From Holacanthus passer (taxonomy: Eukaryota; Chordata; Actinopteri; Pomacanthidae), in contig JAFREQ010000030.1 in NCBI GenBank assembly GCA_025331565.1, forward strand, positions 1,736,001 to 1,800,000: a DNA stretch of 64,000 bases. The letters are read 5' to 3'. The position numbers and the translations under genes are program-made. Below the pieces are notes generated by a model. That model did not search any database. It was given only the letters and a program-made list of their open reading frames with translations, and had not been told where the DNA came from. Shown one piece after another: positions 1 through 14,241 of this stretch. Position 1 is the stretch's first letter. Every line of letters starts with the position of its first letter.

Positions 1-3000
1 TCTTAAACACTGAGTCACATCACTAACAGACCCTTAATTCTCCCCTCATGTATAATTTATAACAAATAAGACACAAGTGTAATTATGCAAATGCTACAGA
101 GCTGTTTTATGTTTCATTTGCATTCACAGTCAGAGATCCATGAATTCAACATGCTCTTTGCTTTGTCTCACGTTTCTAACCTTCACACTCCAAAGCACAG
201 GAAGAGACACATAACCTGACGAAACAAAGTGCACGCACACGCACATGCACAGACAGCTGCAGAGGTAGGTTGTCTGGCACGGCTGGTATCTAGGCTAGGT
301 GGGGGAAAAAGGAGGGTTTGAAAAACGACTGCAAACATCAGCTCTTTCTCTCATCCGGAAATAAAGTGGAGCAGTGCAGCAGCACAGTGTGTCGGGCCTA
401 ACCCCCCCGAGGGCAGAGCGATCTGAGGGGCGCATGGCTACCATCCCAGTGTCAGAGGAGCGGGACAGGCAGCAGGGTCTGTTTGTCATGTGACTCACTG
501 TGCTGGAGTGAAGCAATGAGCTGCCAGAGCCCCCAACAACTGCACACATGAGGCCCCAGTGGCTCATGGGAACGTCAACCAGTGGCAGTTTTTGTGTGAC
601 GGTGTGCAGTTTGTGTGACCGGTAATCCCAGATGCACAGGGAGGCTTTGCAACACAATGCAGTGCGATCAAAGCTGAAGCCTTCGGTGAGGAGAATGAGG
701 TCTCATCTGCTGGGTTTTCATTCTGGGAAATGGGTGGTTTTACCAACCTGGGGGACGTATTCATTCTACGATTACAAACAAAAATGTAAGTTTTATGGAC
801 AGATTCCAGTCATTTGAGATTCAATATATTTAACTTGACAGAAAGTAAATAAATAAAGAATTCAGTATTTCTCCAAGAGAATTTTATTTCATTTCAGGCA
901 TTCTAGAGAAAATCTGATTGAACAGATGAATAAGTAAATATGAAATCTTTTCTTTCTTTCTTTTTTTTTCAGTTTTTGCTTCTATGGCCTTGGGGACTTT
1001 TTCTAGTGGCGGACTGGTAAACTGGCATATCAGACATAAAGCAAGGGTGGCGGCCCATCGGTTCATTGGATCGTTCTCTATTATTACACTATGTCCAGAC
1101 CAAATATGCAAAGATCACAGATACGTTTGCTGCAGCAGTAGCAGGAAGAGGCACAGGTGTGTGACAAGGAAGATGAAGAACAGAGAGCGTAGCTGAAGCG
1201 TTAAGCAGGCAGCATGCTGGGAAACAGGGACTCTCAGGGAGGGTGCAGGGAGCTGGTGTGTGTGTGTGTGTGCCATGACATGACGACGATGATGAACGAT
1301 GATTACTGCAATCAGTGACAATGATAATGAGATAAGATAACATAATCGTAGTGCTTTTATAGTGAGACCATCAACTACGGTGGCTGCTCACTCCCCGACT
1401 CCCTAATGTAGTCGCAACTTTGGCTGACTACTCTAACTGTTATTAGCTAAACAGTGAGTGACCTAACGTTATGATATGTTCCATATTGTAGTATAATATT
1501 ATTTAAATTAGACTAATGGTTCCATTGATAAAGATGCACAAAAAACAGCCCTTTATTTAATGGCCCTCCCACATACACAGCTCTATGACTCCTCTCTGGA
1601 CATTAATATAAAATAAAAGTGTGATCTATTAACTGTGTGAACACCTTATATGTGATCATGAATATTTGGATACTGGAAATCTGTTAGTATCCAATGAAAT
1701 GAGATGGAACCATGCATTAATTGAATAAACAACAATTTTCTCATTACCAGTTGCATCTTTGTCCAGCAATTCTGGATCTGGATTTATAATCATGTTAATA
1801 CCACACCCAGATAAACGAGGTAGCAGTGGAGGAGAGAGACAGGGAGGAACAAGAAGCTGTAGACGACTTGAGTGTGGATATTGTGTACTCCACCTCTGAT
1901 CACCAGGGAGTCAGGCAAGAGCAAGTGAGTGCTTTTCACTGGTCCACTTGTATACGACACTCAGCTTTGTAGTGGTTTACTGGAATAGTACAGGATACAT
2001 ATCAAATGGGAGCACAAGGTTGGTGTACTGGTGGGTGGTGTTCAAGTGATTGTGGGGGGCCGGTCTGGGCCAAAAATGCCAAAGCCGATTTTTTTGCCTT
2101 CATCCAGAAGTTATATTTACATTCTTTGTTACTCACCAAAACACATTAGTGTTGAATTCATTTCATTTCATAAAACTTTCATAACAAACTTTAATCCTGC
2201 TTTGTTTACATCCATGTTTACTTGCTGGCAATCTTCTTCTTGCCTGTGTTTGCTGGTGAATTACTGTGTATAATGGCACATTACTGCCACATGTCATTAG
2301 TAGATAGATTTTTCTGTGTAAGTGATATTACTGAATCATTTTTCTGGCTCTTTTCCACTGAAGCTGCTGTTTAAAAAAAGTTTGCATTTGACATTATCCC
2401 ATAATTGCCACTTCATGTCACAGGTACTGCTGCTCAGCAAAAGTTACATAGGGTCACTTTAAACTGGGATTGTCTTGTCAACTTCCTTCTTTTTTGGAGA
2501 GGGGGTCTAGGGCAGGAGGGGTTGCAGGGTTGCACTGGGGGGTCATGACCTCAGTATTTTTAAAATCCTGTCCACAACTCTGAATTAAATCAACACCAAC
2601 CCAACAAATTAGGACATCAGAAATGACCACAGACGTAAACCATTCATTCAAACATAAGCTTCACAAGTGGTTCAGAAACCCTGTGATTAACAGGTCACCA
2701 GTTCCTTTCTCAAAACAGCTGATGAACAGCCATGTGTCACGTTACTGTGTGCGTCCTTGAACACGACACCAGCCCCTCCTGCACACACACACTCACGCAT
2801 GATGTAAACAGCACTGAGGGCTGCTGCAAGGCTCAGTGTACGCAGAGCTTCACGTATGTGTTAATATGTGCGATGCGGCTGACATCAGTGGCTTCAGTGA
2901 CTCACCCTGGCACATTCGCGCTGCATTTCAGATATAGACAACACTGGACGGTGGCGTTAAACCAATATTTGATTCTGCACAAACACAAAATCATCCAGAG

Positions 3001-3404
3001 AGTAAAAATGAGTGTTTACTGAAAATCATTGTGGACACCTTGCCTGGAAAGCTTCCCCTCAGCTCATATTGCCTTCACCGTGATGATGCACGTGTGTTTG
3101 TGTGTGTATGATTATCTCTCCCTCATAACTCCACCGCATTCCTTACGATCAATCCCGTGTAGTTTAGTATACGACACTTCCTATAAATCATTGTGGCACC
3201 TGCTGAGGTTATGGGACTCTGGTGAGCTGCAAACAGAAGCACTTTCTGCCAAGAGTCCAAACGGGGAGCGTGGACAGATTTGCACACAGAGGATCAATTC
3301 TGAGTGCTTTATTTCCTGATATGCTTACAGCTGGTTTTCTTGAAGTTGACAGAAGACAGAAAGTATATGCATGAGTGTGTGTATAGGTGTGTTTGAACTG
3401 GTAC
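1..3404. other. Intron of bmerb1 running off the left edge; no exon seen
   Basis: This stretch follows the third coding exon of bmerb1 on the minus strand. I looked for the rest of the bMERB domain, which in the family continues with a Lys/Glu-rich helix and a C-terminal Cys-rich end, and did not find it on the minus strand. Short open frames here have no family resemblance and no splice-site support. The remaining exons most likely lie left of position 1. Confidence 0.6.
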
Positions 3405-5097
3405 CTGGTACCGCGACAATCTGTCTCAGCTCCTTCTTTAAACTCATGATGTCTTTGCAGAGCTGAATGTCATCCATCCTAGAAAACAAATGAGAAGGAA
3501 ATCACAGGCTTCCATCAGATTAAAGAACAACAGATATTATTAGCTGCTTCCACTTCCACTTGAAACGATGTTAGGCGGAGTTATATTGTATAGTGAACAC
3601 TGGAAGAAAAGCATCATCTATAAAATGATCTAAAATGTCCTGTCAGGTAATAATTCATGTCTTGATGAAGTGGAAAGTTCTGTCAGTGTCCAAAAGCACA
3701 GAGATACATTTTTAATCTAATTATATATAACACAGATGAAAGAAAACAGAATTAAACTAGGGCTGGAAATAAAAAATCATTTTTATGTGTAATCTATTAA
3801 CCCTATCATTTCCAGGCCTCCACACAAACACTGTTCTATCTCTCTGCCAGTAAACATGTCAGGAGCTCTGGTCCTGCAGAGCCACATGAGCTATCACACT
3901 TTGGTTGTAACCCCTCCACGTGTGTGGGCGATCTGGGCAACGTGCACAGATCAGGGTTTGGCCGTGTCGCATTCTTCTTCTTTTGTTTGTGTTCGAGGAC
4001 ATTGTAAAATGTAAGATGCTTTTTTATCATGAGTTGGAGCCTATTCTGTAATGAGCGTATTTAATAGCTTTAAAATTCTAAGAAAAGGCATTTTATAATG
4101 AAAGGACATTGCTATATATGTTGAATTCATAAATCTTAAATGCAATTATTCACATCAAATATTTCTTCTTTTCAAATAATTCATTTTTTTCCAGAAAAGA
4201 AAATGTGCAAACCATCCTTATTTGAAGCTAATACACTGATAGCAAATAGACTTTGAGAGGCTGATGAATCGAAGCAGGACAAAAACACTGTTTTTCGCCT
4301 TGAAAGGGTTAATCTGATCTACTCTATTAATTCTATTGCATAAAGCATCACAAACTATTAAATGCCCATAACAATTTCCCTCGAGGCTCTCAAATTGTTT
4401 CATTTTAATTTGTCTCATTTCAACCACAGATATTCAATTTACAGTTGATATGACTGAAAGAAAACCCTCCCATTTGCAAACTGGAAAGAGAATTTGCATT
4501 TGGCATTTTTTTGCTTAATAAATCACTGAAACGATTTTACCAGCCATTAAACTGTTGAGGATTCATTTACTGCTGAATGAATAATTGATTAATCTACAAA
4601 TCATTTTAGCACTAATCCCAGTGCTGTCCTGTAAAATCCACTCTTGTACATGTCAGGAAGACATCACAGCCTCGGGCCTCCATGTGTCACTCATCAGGAG
4701 AGCGTGTGCAGATGGAAAACATGTAACATAAATCAATCTGCTGCTCTCTGAGCCCTCGGGGTCTCAACGTTTCCCCCTCTCCGTCCCTAAATCCCTGCCT
4801 CCCTCTCCCTCTCTGCGGAGCAGCGACAGCTACCACAGAATTATTTCTCCCTGTGATAGATAAGGCCGATGACTCATCCATAGCCTCCTCCTCCTCCTCC
4901 TTTTGCATTTATCTCTGCTGCTCCGTTTTACACCTCCCTCCTCTTTCTTTCTCCCCCCGACCCCTCCCTTCAGCCTCTTTCTCTCCTTCTATCTGTTTCT
5001 CTCCTTCTGCCTTGTTTTTCACTCTCTCAATGCTATCTGTGGATTCCAGCAGCTTCTGCACTCTGACACTCCATCTGCTAGTTTTGTGTGTGTGTGC

Positions 5098-5137
<40 letters not shown>

Positions 5138-8100
5138 GTGTGTGTGTTTATGAGCTGCCTTGAGTCACACGGAGCCTGACAACAGAGACTTAAGCAGTAA
5201 GCAGCGTGGCGGCCTAATGAAGCCTTTCAAGTGGGCGTGTGAACTAACATTATGAACCGAGTGAGCTCTCTGAGATGTGTATCGGTTTCATCCGACACCT
5301 CGACCGTCTCGCTGCAGATGTTAAAGGTGTAATGACCCACAAAGTAAAAAGTTCGGTTGGATATGTTACAGTGGAGAGACAATTTGATAGAGTTTCAACA
5401 CAGAGAAATAAGCAGCGGCTCGTGTTTCCACTTTCAGTTCAGTGTTGATGCAATATTGGCCGCTTCATAATAATGTAATGCAGTTTTTGTCCTGGGTCAT
5501 TTATAGTGGTTTGTAAAAGCATAGTGTGTGTAACACTATGTATTTCACAATATCAATGCATTGTGATGTAGTAAAAATTATGGAAATTAAATGCAGAACA
5601 AAAATGTCTAATGTTTTGAATTACAAATAAAATAACTGAAACAATATATTCCATTTTATTTTATTGATCCAGAAAATCATCCAGCTCAATGATTTGCAAA
5701 ATTGCCAGTATTTTTTTTTTTAATACAGCCAAAGATATTTAAGGCATATTGAATAAAATGAGATCGCAAAATCTGCATTGGAGCTGCAACAAAATTAAAA
5801 TATACTATATAATAATTATGATAAATATATTACAATTAAATTAATTATTTAGGTAATTTCTCGAGCAAAAAAGACAACATTTAATGGTTTCTGCTGTTTA
5901 AAGCGCTGCTATATCTTGGGGTTTTGGGCTGTAAATGATAGCAAATCCAAACAATTACATTTTGGTGAAACAACGTATATTTCCTAGCCCTTGTAAAAAT
6001 GTTTTCCCATGTGAACTGATGTAGGTTTATGCATGAGGACTATTGGTTCACGGCCTGTATGTAAAGCAGTTGGCATGGATGAAAATTGGAAGTACATGAA
6101 GAGACTCTTTGTCAATTTATTCTTGCAAGCAGATGGTAATGATCAAAATAATCACTAGTTGCAGCCATAGCCTATATTGAGCAGTGTGACGACATCAGAT
6201 TGTTGCTTTACAAAATGTACTGCCTCAGTATTAAACTCAGTATTAGTCCAATCAATATATCAACATCCATGTCGTCACCCTGCACACAACATTCCTCTGA
6301 TAAAGGCAGAGAGAATTTAGACAGAGAGGAAATAAAATGCAGTAAGTCATCCCAAACAGTGATCCATAATCCTTGAAGTGAATGTTGATGAGGAGCCAGC
6401 GAGTTCATCATGGTGACTCATTCAGCTGCTATTGGCATGTCCAGCCCTCTGCATAATCAATGGACAAATGGGCTGCCTCTCTCAGTATCAGACGGCCTTT
6501 AAAGAGCCAACTTATATCACAAGGAGAGGACACTCGAGTGTCTTTGCAGTGCGTCATGAATGTCCACTGTGTCACGGCGACACAGAAAACCTCATTTTCC
6601 ATCCAAGGGCAGCGGCAGAAGTTGTTATGAAACTGCACTGATTGAATCTTTGTCATACTCTATTACATTTGGTGTTACAAAAACACACAAAAAAACAGAC
6701 ATCAGCGACTCACATGAAGCGCAGCTCTGACTCCCGGCGTACCAGGACCTCTCGCAGACGCTGGATGCGAGCCATCTCCACCTCGATCTCCTCTGGAGCC
6801 ATGGTGCTCTCTGCCATGGACACATCTGAGTGACCTGGGAAGATTAAAAATGAATAAGGGAGGAATCAGAAAGATAGAAGGGAAACAGGAGACTATAAAG
6901 GCAGGAAAGACAAACATCTACCATCCAAGTAGTGAGGTTGTTTTTCTCCACAAGGAAAGCTCTGCTTTAGACACGTCTCTTCACCTTGGACAGTTTGAGG
7001 CTTATTTGCTGGTTTCAATTATGAAGAAAAAGCTCACTACTCATGAACAAATGAGAGATTTCAGCGACACAAAGCCTTTATCTAATTTCATATGTTCATT
7101 GCAAATTTCTTTTCCTTTGATTTCATGTGACAAAAGCATCCAAGGGTGCCTGATTTTTGATCCTCAAAAACTTCAGCGTCAGCGTCTTGGCAAACACAAT
7201 TCTCACATCGTCCCCCAGTGACGCGTCACCTCACATCATCCAAGAACATGATATTTGGACAGAAAGCAGCGTGTGTAATTGAGAGGGGTGATTTGCATTT
7301 TAAAGTCGCAGCAGTACTTCAGGCTCAAATGACTGCTTTCTGCTTCGGTCGCTGACGATGTGAGAAATGTGCGTGGCATGAAGAAAAGCAGGATTTCAGC
7401 ATGTAACACTTTGAGATGCTTTTCTAAAGTAGACGGTTGGTGAGATGTCTAAAATTGCGCAAGAGAAAAAAATGCCTTCAGACTAACATGGGTCAATGAG
7501 CAGCTGTGGCTTCTCGCTGATTGGATCATTCCTCACTCAACTGGACCGCTGACCTCACACTCTCCATATCCACCAAAAGCGACTGACCAAACACTGATCA
7601 ATGCACTGACCATTGCAAGTGCTGTGGCTCTTGCAAAACACTGACCTTTACCAGCATCTTATAACTTACAAGTAACAGTATTGATATTAGTTGACTGATA
7701 CAAATATATTGCAAAACTTTGAAGCGTGGAACTGAGGAATTTGGTTGCATATTAGCGTGTTGTCTTTCTTCCAATATTTCCTTCTGTCTCCTTTCCAAAT
7801 CATTATCAGAGCACTCAAATCTTTAACAGAAAACTGGTGGAGTGGAGTTTGAAAGATGTGGACATTTACCAGGCAAGTTGCATAATGGAAAGTAGGATCC
7901 AAGGTTTTTGGGGCGTGACTCATACTAGGCTTTTAAAATCAGGATATCTGGGCTTCTAATACTTAAGTACTGGAATACCCCTTTAAAAAAAATGAAAGTA
8001 AATGCAAAACATTATGCAATACTAAAGCCATGATATACCACCACTCACGTGTCATACTTCACTTGTTATCTCTGCAGTCCTGAATGGATAACGTTTATCT

Positions 8101-11100
8101 TCCACTTTTATGCAGAACATAAATATTTCACAGAGCCGGTAAATGCACCATAGTGAGACTGGGTGCCAATGAAAACACACACTCATACCTGCTGTGAGTG
8201 TCCTGTAAAATTGTTGTTTCTACTATTGATTGCCACGCTGATTATGTTCTTTCATTGTTTGTCTATAATATGTCTGAAATTAGTGAAAGAAGTCCTTTAC
8301 AATTTCCCAGATTCCAAGGTGTCCAATTTCTTTTTTAAGACTATTTTTTGGCATTTCTGCTTTATTAAGATAGTGACAGCTGGAGAGAGAGAGAGAGAGA
8401 GGATGACATGCAGCAAAGGACCTGAGCTGGAAGTGAACCTGAACCGCTGCAGTCAGCCTCGATAGATGGGACATGTCCTTCCAGGTGAGCTACCCAGGCC
8501 CGAAGGTGATGTCTTGTTTCATCCCACCAATGGTTCAAAACCAAAAATATTCAGCTTATAATCACAGTCGGTTATAAAAACCTGCAAGTGTTACTATATT
8601 TTTATATATATTTGAGAGGCTGGAATCAGAGATTATTTGGCATTTTTGATGAAGGATGACTTAAAAGAATTTATTTAAAGTCTTTCCATCTGGACACTCA
8701 CTTGTCCATATGGACATTAAAAGAGTCTCCTTTGTGTCTGTAATCGTTCCTCGCTGGCTGTGAAGTGTTCCCTTCCCAACACGACTGCACTGTGACAACA
8801 TCCCTGGTCCAGGAGCTGACGGGTCTGAACAAACAAACTATTTGCATCTTTAATCCGGAGCTGTCAAACGTGACGCACGACATTTATCCACAGCATGTCT
8901 TGTAATATTAGAGGCGGGATCGGCTCTTCGCCCTCCTGCAGCAACACAGACTGCAGTGTGCGTTCGAGGTACTTTTCGTGGATGCTCGCTGAGGACAGAG
9001 CTGACTCACCACAGCAGACAGAAGTCTGCACAGGAGGGCCCCGGCTTTGTTTGTGCCTCGCTGATTCTGAATCACCACCCAACGTGTCTGCTGACAAAAG
9101 ACGGTGACACCGAAATCAAAGTTTATATCATGGAGCTGCAGCATGATATGTAACACAGCTAAGGGCTAAAGTTTGGTAAAAGTTTTTTTTTTTTTTAAAT
9201 TTATCTGCCTCTCTGTCTCTTGTCTTTCTTTTGCACGCTCCTCTCACAGCCACGTGCTCATCATCAATAAGACCAAGCTGCATTAAGTCCAGACTGGTGG
9301 CAAAACGCCAGCTCAATAATGTCTTAACAGCTCCCTCTCATCTGAACTAGCTGCTCACACACACTCAGCAGTAAAAACATTACCAGGACCGAAGCGTTGA
9401 TACGCTCTAATTAAAAGCAGCTTGCTCACCAGAGACAGGTGAGGTTCACTCCAAAGTTGCAGCTCTTCACATCACCTGCAAACCAGTGTCCTCAGTCGCA
9501 TAATTAACCAGGTTGCATGAGCCCAGTTTCGTTTAAACAAACTGGCTCATCAGTGTACTTCAGGATTATGATTTAAAGAGGAATAAACAGGCGGGAGAGG
9601 CCGGACCGTGCCTGGTGCAGCGGCCACATGGGGGCTCGCCAACAGGAAATGTCAGCATCTGTATCTGACAGCCAATGCAGACGCCCCTGACACATCCTGC
9701 AGTCACACTGTATATATGCTGCTGCTGCTGCTGCTGGTGCTGCCTCTGGACCAGCCCCCCCCCCAACCCCCACCCCTCAGAAAACAAACAAACAAACAAC
9801 CAAAGAATACAGATGGTGAGCATAAAATAGAAAATGCAAGATAAACAAAGGCAGAATTTATCTTTGGTTTAGGACTAAGGGGTGGGTGGGGGGGATTCGC
9901 CCTGTTTTACCTGTCTTGTTTTCTGACTGGATGTGTCTGTGTGTGTATTTGTAGACAGAGAGAGAGCGAGTGAGAGAGAGCAATGGTTGGATCTGCGTCT
10001 AAAAATATCCACTGCATTTTTTTCCCTTCTTCTCTGACTTCATCTGGAAGTTTCTTCACACCCTGCTCTCCTGTGATGAGTTATCCTCAGTGGAACCAAC
10101 TGGGACACATCTGAAAGGACGTTCTCACTTTGTTGCTTCCGTCAACACATGCGTCACTCACCGCCCCTTCATCGCTTGGGATTTGATAATGGGACAAAAT
10201 AACAGAAACATCTAATGCAACGGCTCTGCAGCTTTATGTCATCGTCATCATCATCAATGTCCTGACGTCATATTTGAGGCTGTAGTTTGTGGTATTGTTT
10301 ATAGCTGAAACCATTAGACGATTAATCGTGAAGTCAGTTGGCAGAAAATGAATTGCCAATCATTGAGATGCATCAAGCAGAATACAAAACATTGTCTGAT
10401 ACCAGCTTGTCCAAAGTGAGAATTAGTTCATATCACAGTAAATAGAATATATTTGGGTTTTGGACTATGGTAATGTAAAGATGTCACACCGGACTCTGAC
10501 TTGTATGATCTTAGTATTTTCTGATGTTTATACAGATCAATCTTCATTCAGGAGGTCTGCAGCTTAAGATGTTGATGCTTTAGCTGAAACTGTGTTAGAG
10601 AGGTGTTTGTTCAGCTTCAGAGTCATTTTGAGGCTGCAGTCTGTGGTGGTGTTGTATTGTGCCAACAGACGCTGTTATCATTGTGCAGAAACTGTTATTT
10701 CTGTACTCACCACCTGCACAAAAATAATCACTAAAACTGAGGACTACACTTGCGGGCATTTTGAAAAACTACCCTTCAAACTATCTTCTCTCAGTCATTT
10801 TGCCACAAACCCAAATGTTCTTCTGAATGTGAAATCCATGTGTATTGATGAGAGCAGAGGAGCTGGGTTTTCACTCACAGCTCAGCTCAGGCTTCTGCAG
10901 CAGCTCAGACTGAATCAAATGACCATAAGTTTCCACATGTTAGATGTTCTATTAGTGCTCTGTCCCTCGGACTGAATTCATTCACAAACCGTGCAGTACC
11001 CACAGTGTGCATGCAGGGGAATTAATAGGCCTTTTAGCACCAAGCAGCGCTATTGACACAAACCTTTGTGAGTCACATATTAACCATTTCAGCGCTGACT

Positions 11101-11264
11101 GCTCGCCGGGCTTTCACACACTTCACATATGCGCTGAGGAGATAAGTTGCGACATAACACCATGTTTGATGCTCACCTTTGTCTGTGGTCCACGGTGTTT
11201 CCGACACGGCTCCGTAGCTCCTGAGCGCTCGCTCCGTGTCCGAAATAGATTTCTTCAGTTCCAT
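3405..11264 (-). CDS. bmerb1: bMERB domain-containing protein 1 (C16orf45 homologue), 5' part
   Basis: Three coding exons are visible on the minus strand: 11264-11177, 6834-6714 and 3478-3405, with GT-AG borders and consistent phases (88, 121 and 74 nt). Together they give about 94 residues. The protein starts MELKKSISDTERALRSYGAV and continues with SMAESTMAPEEIEVEMARIQ, then [20 protein letters not shown] and QLCKDIMSLKKELRQIVAVP, as in vertebrate BMERB1. The start is the ATG at 11264, which matches the conserved MELK N-terminus. From about residue 40 the sequence is the first helix of a bMERB domain, a helical fold that in MICAL-family proteins binds Rab8-family GTPases. BMERB1 is known as a brain-enriched, microtubule- or Rab-linked protein; its role here is inferred from the family. 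The first intron is 4.3 kb. The gene is cut by the window edge after the third exon (the donor after position 3405), so the C-terminal half is missing. Confidence 0.9.
4885..5020 (+). repeat. Pyrimidine-rich tract (CTC/CTT)
   Basis: A long CT-rich run starts with about six CTC triplets and continues as mixed C/T blocks. It sits in bmerb1 intron 2, directly before the TG microsatellite. On the transcribed minus strand it is a purine tract. The long open frames through it are an effect of its composition. Confidence 0.6.
5085..5148. repeat. (TG)n microsatellite
   Basis: About 64 bases of TG dinucleotides, interrupted twice by a CGG-type variant near 5097 and 5136. It lies in bmerb1 intron 2. 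Such tracts are common and highly variable in fish. Alternating purine/pyrimidine sequence of this length can adopt Z-DNA, but nothing else suggests a function. Confidence 0.95.
8335..8505 (-). repeat. tRNA-derived SINE
   Basis: Read on the minus strand from about 8505, the element begins with a tRNA-like head. A box-A-like stretch (TAGCTCACCTGG) is followed about 40 nt later by a box-B-like stretch (GGTTCACTTCC). A body ending in the teleost SINE motif CTTTGCTGCATGTCATCC follows, then a purine GA run (plus-strand 8379-8401) and a T/A-rich tail. This order is that of RNA polymerase III SINEs widespread in fish. It is inserted in bmerb1 intron 1, in the same orientation as the gene. Confidence 0.75.
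9717..9740. repeat. (GCT)n / (CAG)n short tandem repeat
   Basis: About seven GCT units, the last ones imperfect, lie in bmerb1 intron 1. They are closely followed by a C-rich stretch (9752-9776) and an AAAC repeat. There is no coding context for the triplets. Confidence 0.8.
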
Positions 11265-11500
11265 GTCGGCGGGTCGCATAAAGCAGGAAACAACGACACT
11301 CTGGGCTAAATAGGAATCTTCCTCTGTGTGCGTCCTTCCAAGACAACTCGGTTTCACCCGGTGACGAGGCTCCGGCGACCCGAGACGTTGAGCATCTTTA
11401 TTCAAGCTTTTCAAGTCCCTCGACGTGCGGATGGAGGTGAGGATGCAAGGAGCATGCGCAGTGCGGGCAGGGATGTGAGGACTTGGGAGACACCCACTGG
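11265..11500 (-). promoter_or_regulatory. bmerb1 5' UTR / promoter region
   Basis: The 235 bases upstream of the bmerb1 start codon are richer in CpG than the flanking introns. They contain an NRF-1-like half site (GCATGCGCA at 11452-11460). No TATA box is evident. Placement of the transcription start is not possible from sequence alone. Confidence 0.45.
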
Positions 11501-14241
11501 CACCGAGAAGAGGTTAAAAATAAAACAATAGGCACACAGTTGCACTGGAGTTTTTATTGTCAGCATGTCCAAGAATGTGTTTTTAGGAGGTTTAACTGTG
11601 ACAAAGCTCTGCCTGGATATGTTATAATTCTCAATAAAGGGGTGTGAAAGCCAGCAGGGGTAACAGCTCTTAATAAGTACTTTGTCTCATAAGTGTACCT
11701 CTGGTTGTCATTTGGCAGGCAGAAATAAGAAGTTAAGTGGCAGGTGTTTCCACATAAGGGGGTCTGGTTGCATATGGTAAAATTAGACAAGTGGAATCTG
11801 TCTGAGTAGTCTGTTTCAAATTTAGACACAACTTTATTAATAGGTGCCTAAAGCTTCATTTTTGAAGTCTTAAAGCAGCGAGAGAAACAGAGTGTGAGGA
11901 AGTGAAACAGAAAATGAAAACACAGGCTGCAGAAAAAAAAAGCCACGCAGCAGCCGACAGGCCTTTCAAAGTACATGTTGTGCTCGAACATATTCCCACA
12001 AGAGATGACAGAGCTTCAGTTGCATCTAAACGATGAGTAATACAGAGGAGTCTTGTGCGGACACAAGCCAAAACACACCCAGGATGCACCTTTGACAGCA
12101 AAATATCACAGGTGCTGGTGATATTTCAGATCAATGTGAGCATAAGAAGAAAACTGGGTCAGTTGTACAATATACAATTCTGGGATTTAAGTGTGTAGCC
12201 TGAGTTCAGTAATAACTGATTTCTATTGTGTTGCTATAGTTACATGGTCAGTAAACACTCACACAATGAATCAATGGGATGTTTTTAATTTATTCAACAA
12301 TAAATATTGTTTATCTCTACCACAGTTTGTGCAACCAGAGTGCAAAATGTGATCAAATCATTGTTTCAAGACATTACAGTCAACAGCACTGATAAATAGT
12401 GATGTCAAAACCAATCAATAAATAACTGAGAAATTTCAGACTGTGATAAAGTTGCAAACCAACATTTGAATGAGTTTATAACATTACCCTGTCTTCAGTT
12501 GCTGATATGACAAAGGGAGTATGCTTTCAGTTCCAGTGTAACACATCTGCATACAAATAATAATTAGAAACTAACACTACACTAACATTAAGTTATTATG
12601 CTTAAGGATGCAATTCAATGTCTAAAAATCAAGCAGCTGTAGTGATTTCATTGTTATTTTGTACTCCAACTCAAACACTGTGGTATTAGCAATATGTGAT
12701 TCACAGTATTAATTCCGTTACGTGACAGATCAAATAATATAATCACACAGCATCTCTAGCAAATGCTACTTCATAATGTATAACTTCAAACTACATTTTA
12801 GAAATTTATCAGAAAAACAAAAATAGAAACATCTCTCTGTGACACCAGGAATTTCAGTAATAAATGGGAACACAAGTGACTGAAAAGGGTTTTTTTTGTT
12901 AATAATCTGCCTGAGACGGATGAGAGAAGTTTGCCTCAGTCAGCTCCTGTACTGAGCTGAACTCTATTTATAAAAATGACCTCTGTAGTAGTGCTTGGCC
13001 AACGGGTCTGACATTACTTTTCAAGAATCAATGCAGGCAAGGACATCTATAAACATTTTCACTAAGAGGTAAAATAAAAAATGGTTAGAACAGCAAACTG
13101 TATTGAAAAATTAGAAAATGGTGCAAAGAAAGACAACAAAGACCACTCCACAGTGTCACATTAACATAAAGTACGACAACAGGCAGGCAGCATTTCGACA
13201 TTCAAGTCAATGATGTTTGAGACAAATTAGTCAATCCTTATCAGTCCTCAGACAAACTCAAAGAAATCTTCAATAATATGTCATTACCACTACTGAAATG
13301 TAAAGAGATAATGGTTGAAAAATGTTTTTTTCTGATGTTTTATTTATTTTTTGCTGTTCTAAACATTGCACAATTTGTGAACCTATATTCATCAACTGTT
13401 AGCTCATTATGGTATTTATGTATAAGTATGTACTGATATATTCATAAGAAACAGATATACTCTAGAATATAATGGATTATTGGTACCTGTGTACATCTGT
13501 ATTTGGCACTTCTTGTACCAGAGTGTAAGGGAAGCAAAGCAAATATTCCTTAGAGATCAGGCACTCCTATGATGTTGCCGATAACAGTCTAAACACTTAT
13601 GTGCTAATAAATAGAGAATATTTAAAAGTTTACAAATTTGGCCAATTTTATGAAGTTAAAAGTCTAAGCTAAAACATTAGCTGCCACTCCACACTGTGGA
13701 AATAATTTTTTCCCACCCTCTTTCCAGTTTTTCATTTAGTTGTAAAGCAGAGGACTCAAACATCAACCTCATGCTTTCCAATCATCACAGTTTCCATCCT
13801 TATAAGCCCTCATAAATCATATCAATATCGAGCTTGGTCCGACTGAATAAGGGAACTCTCTTTTCTAAATGTGAGAACACAAGACTGCATTCGTAAGGAA
13901 AAAAAACCTGATGAGAAATACACCATGGTGATAGTTCACTGTGGGATGGAAAAGTAGGACTGAATTGCATTTTCCCACAGAGGTGACATGCTTTATGAAT
14001 ATTGAAAAATATACTGTATATACATTCCATTTGCTAGACACTGTTTCCTAAAGCACCTTACAGTCATGAGGACACAGATTTTTAGTTTAACCCCAGTGAG
14101 ACTTTGAACTCAAACCCTGGCAGTGATGGCGCAGCCACAGATACATATGCCGTCCACTGGACCAGCTGTGTCCAGTTCAGAGCGCAAATTTTTCTGTTTA
14201 CATTTTGGCCTCCTCCATTACAATGACTCATTCTACATACT
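11500..14241 (-). other. Probable mpv17l 3' UTR and spacer to bmerb1
   Basis: This 2.7 kb AT-rich stretch lies between the mpv17l stop codon and the bmerb1 promoter and has no convincing coding exon. On the minus strand a canonical AATAAA (plus-strand 11553-11558) lies about 290 bp from the bmerb1 start codon, so a long mpv17l 3' UTR could end there. Earlier poly(A) signals are also possible. I see no RNA gene. Confidence 0.4.

Noticed and set aside
295..657. 120-codon minus-strand open frame near the left edge
   Set aside because: No family resemblance, no splice context, and not similar to the missing bmerb1 exons.
4853..5179. Long open frames rich in Ser/Pro and Cys/Val
   Set aside because: They are read-throughs of the CT-rich tract and the TG microsatellite.
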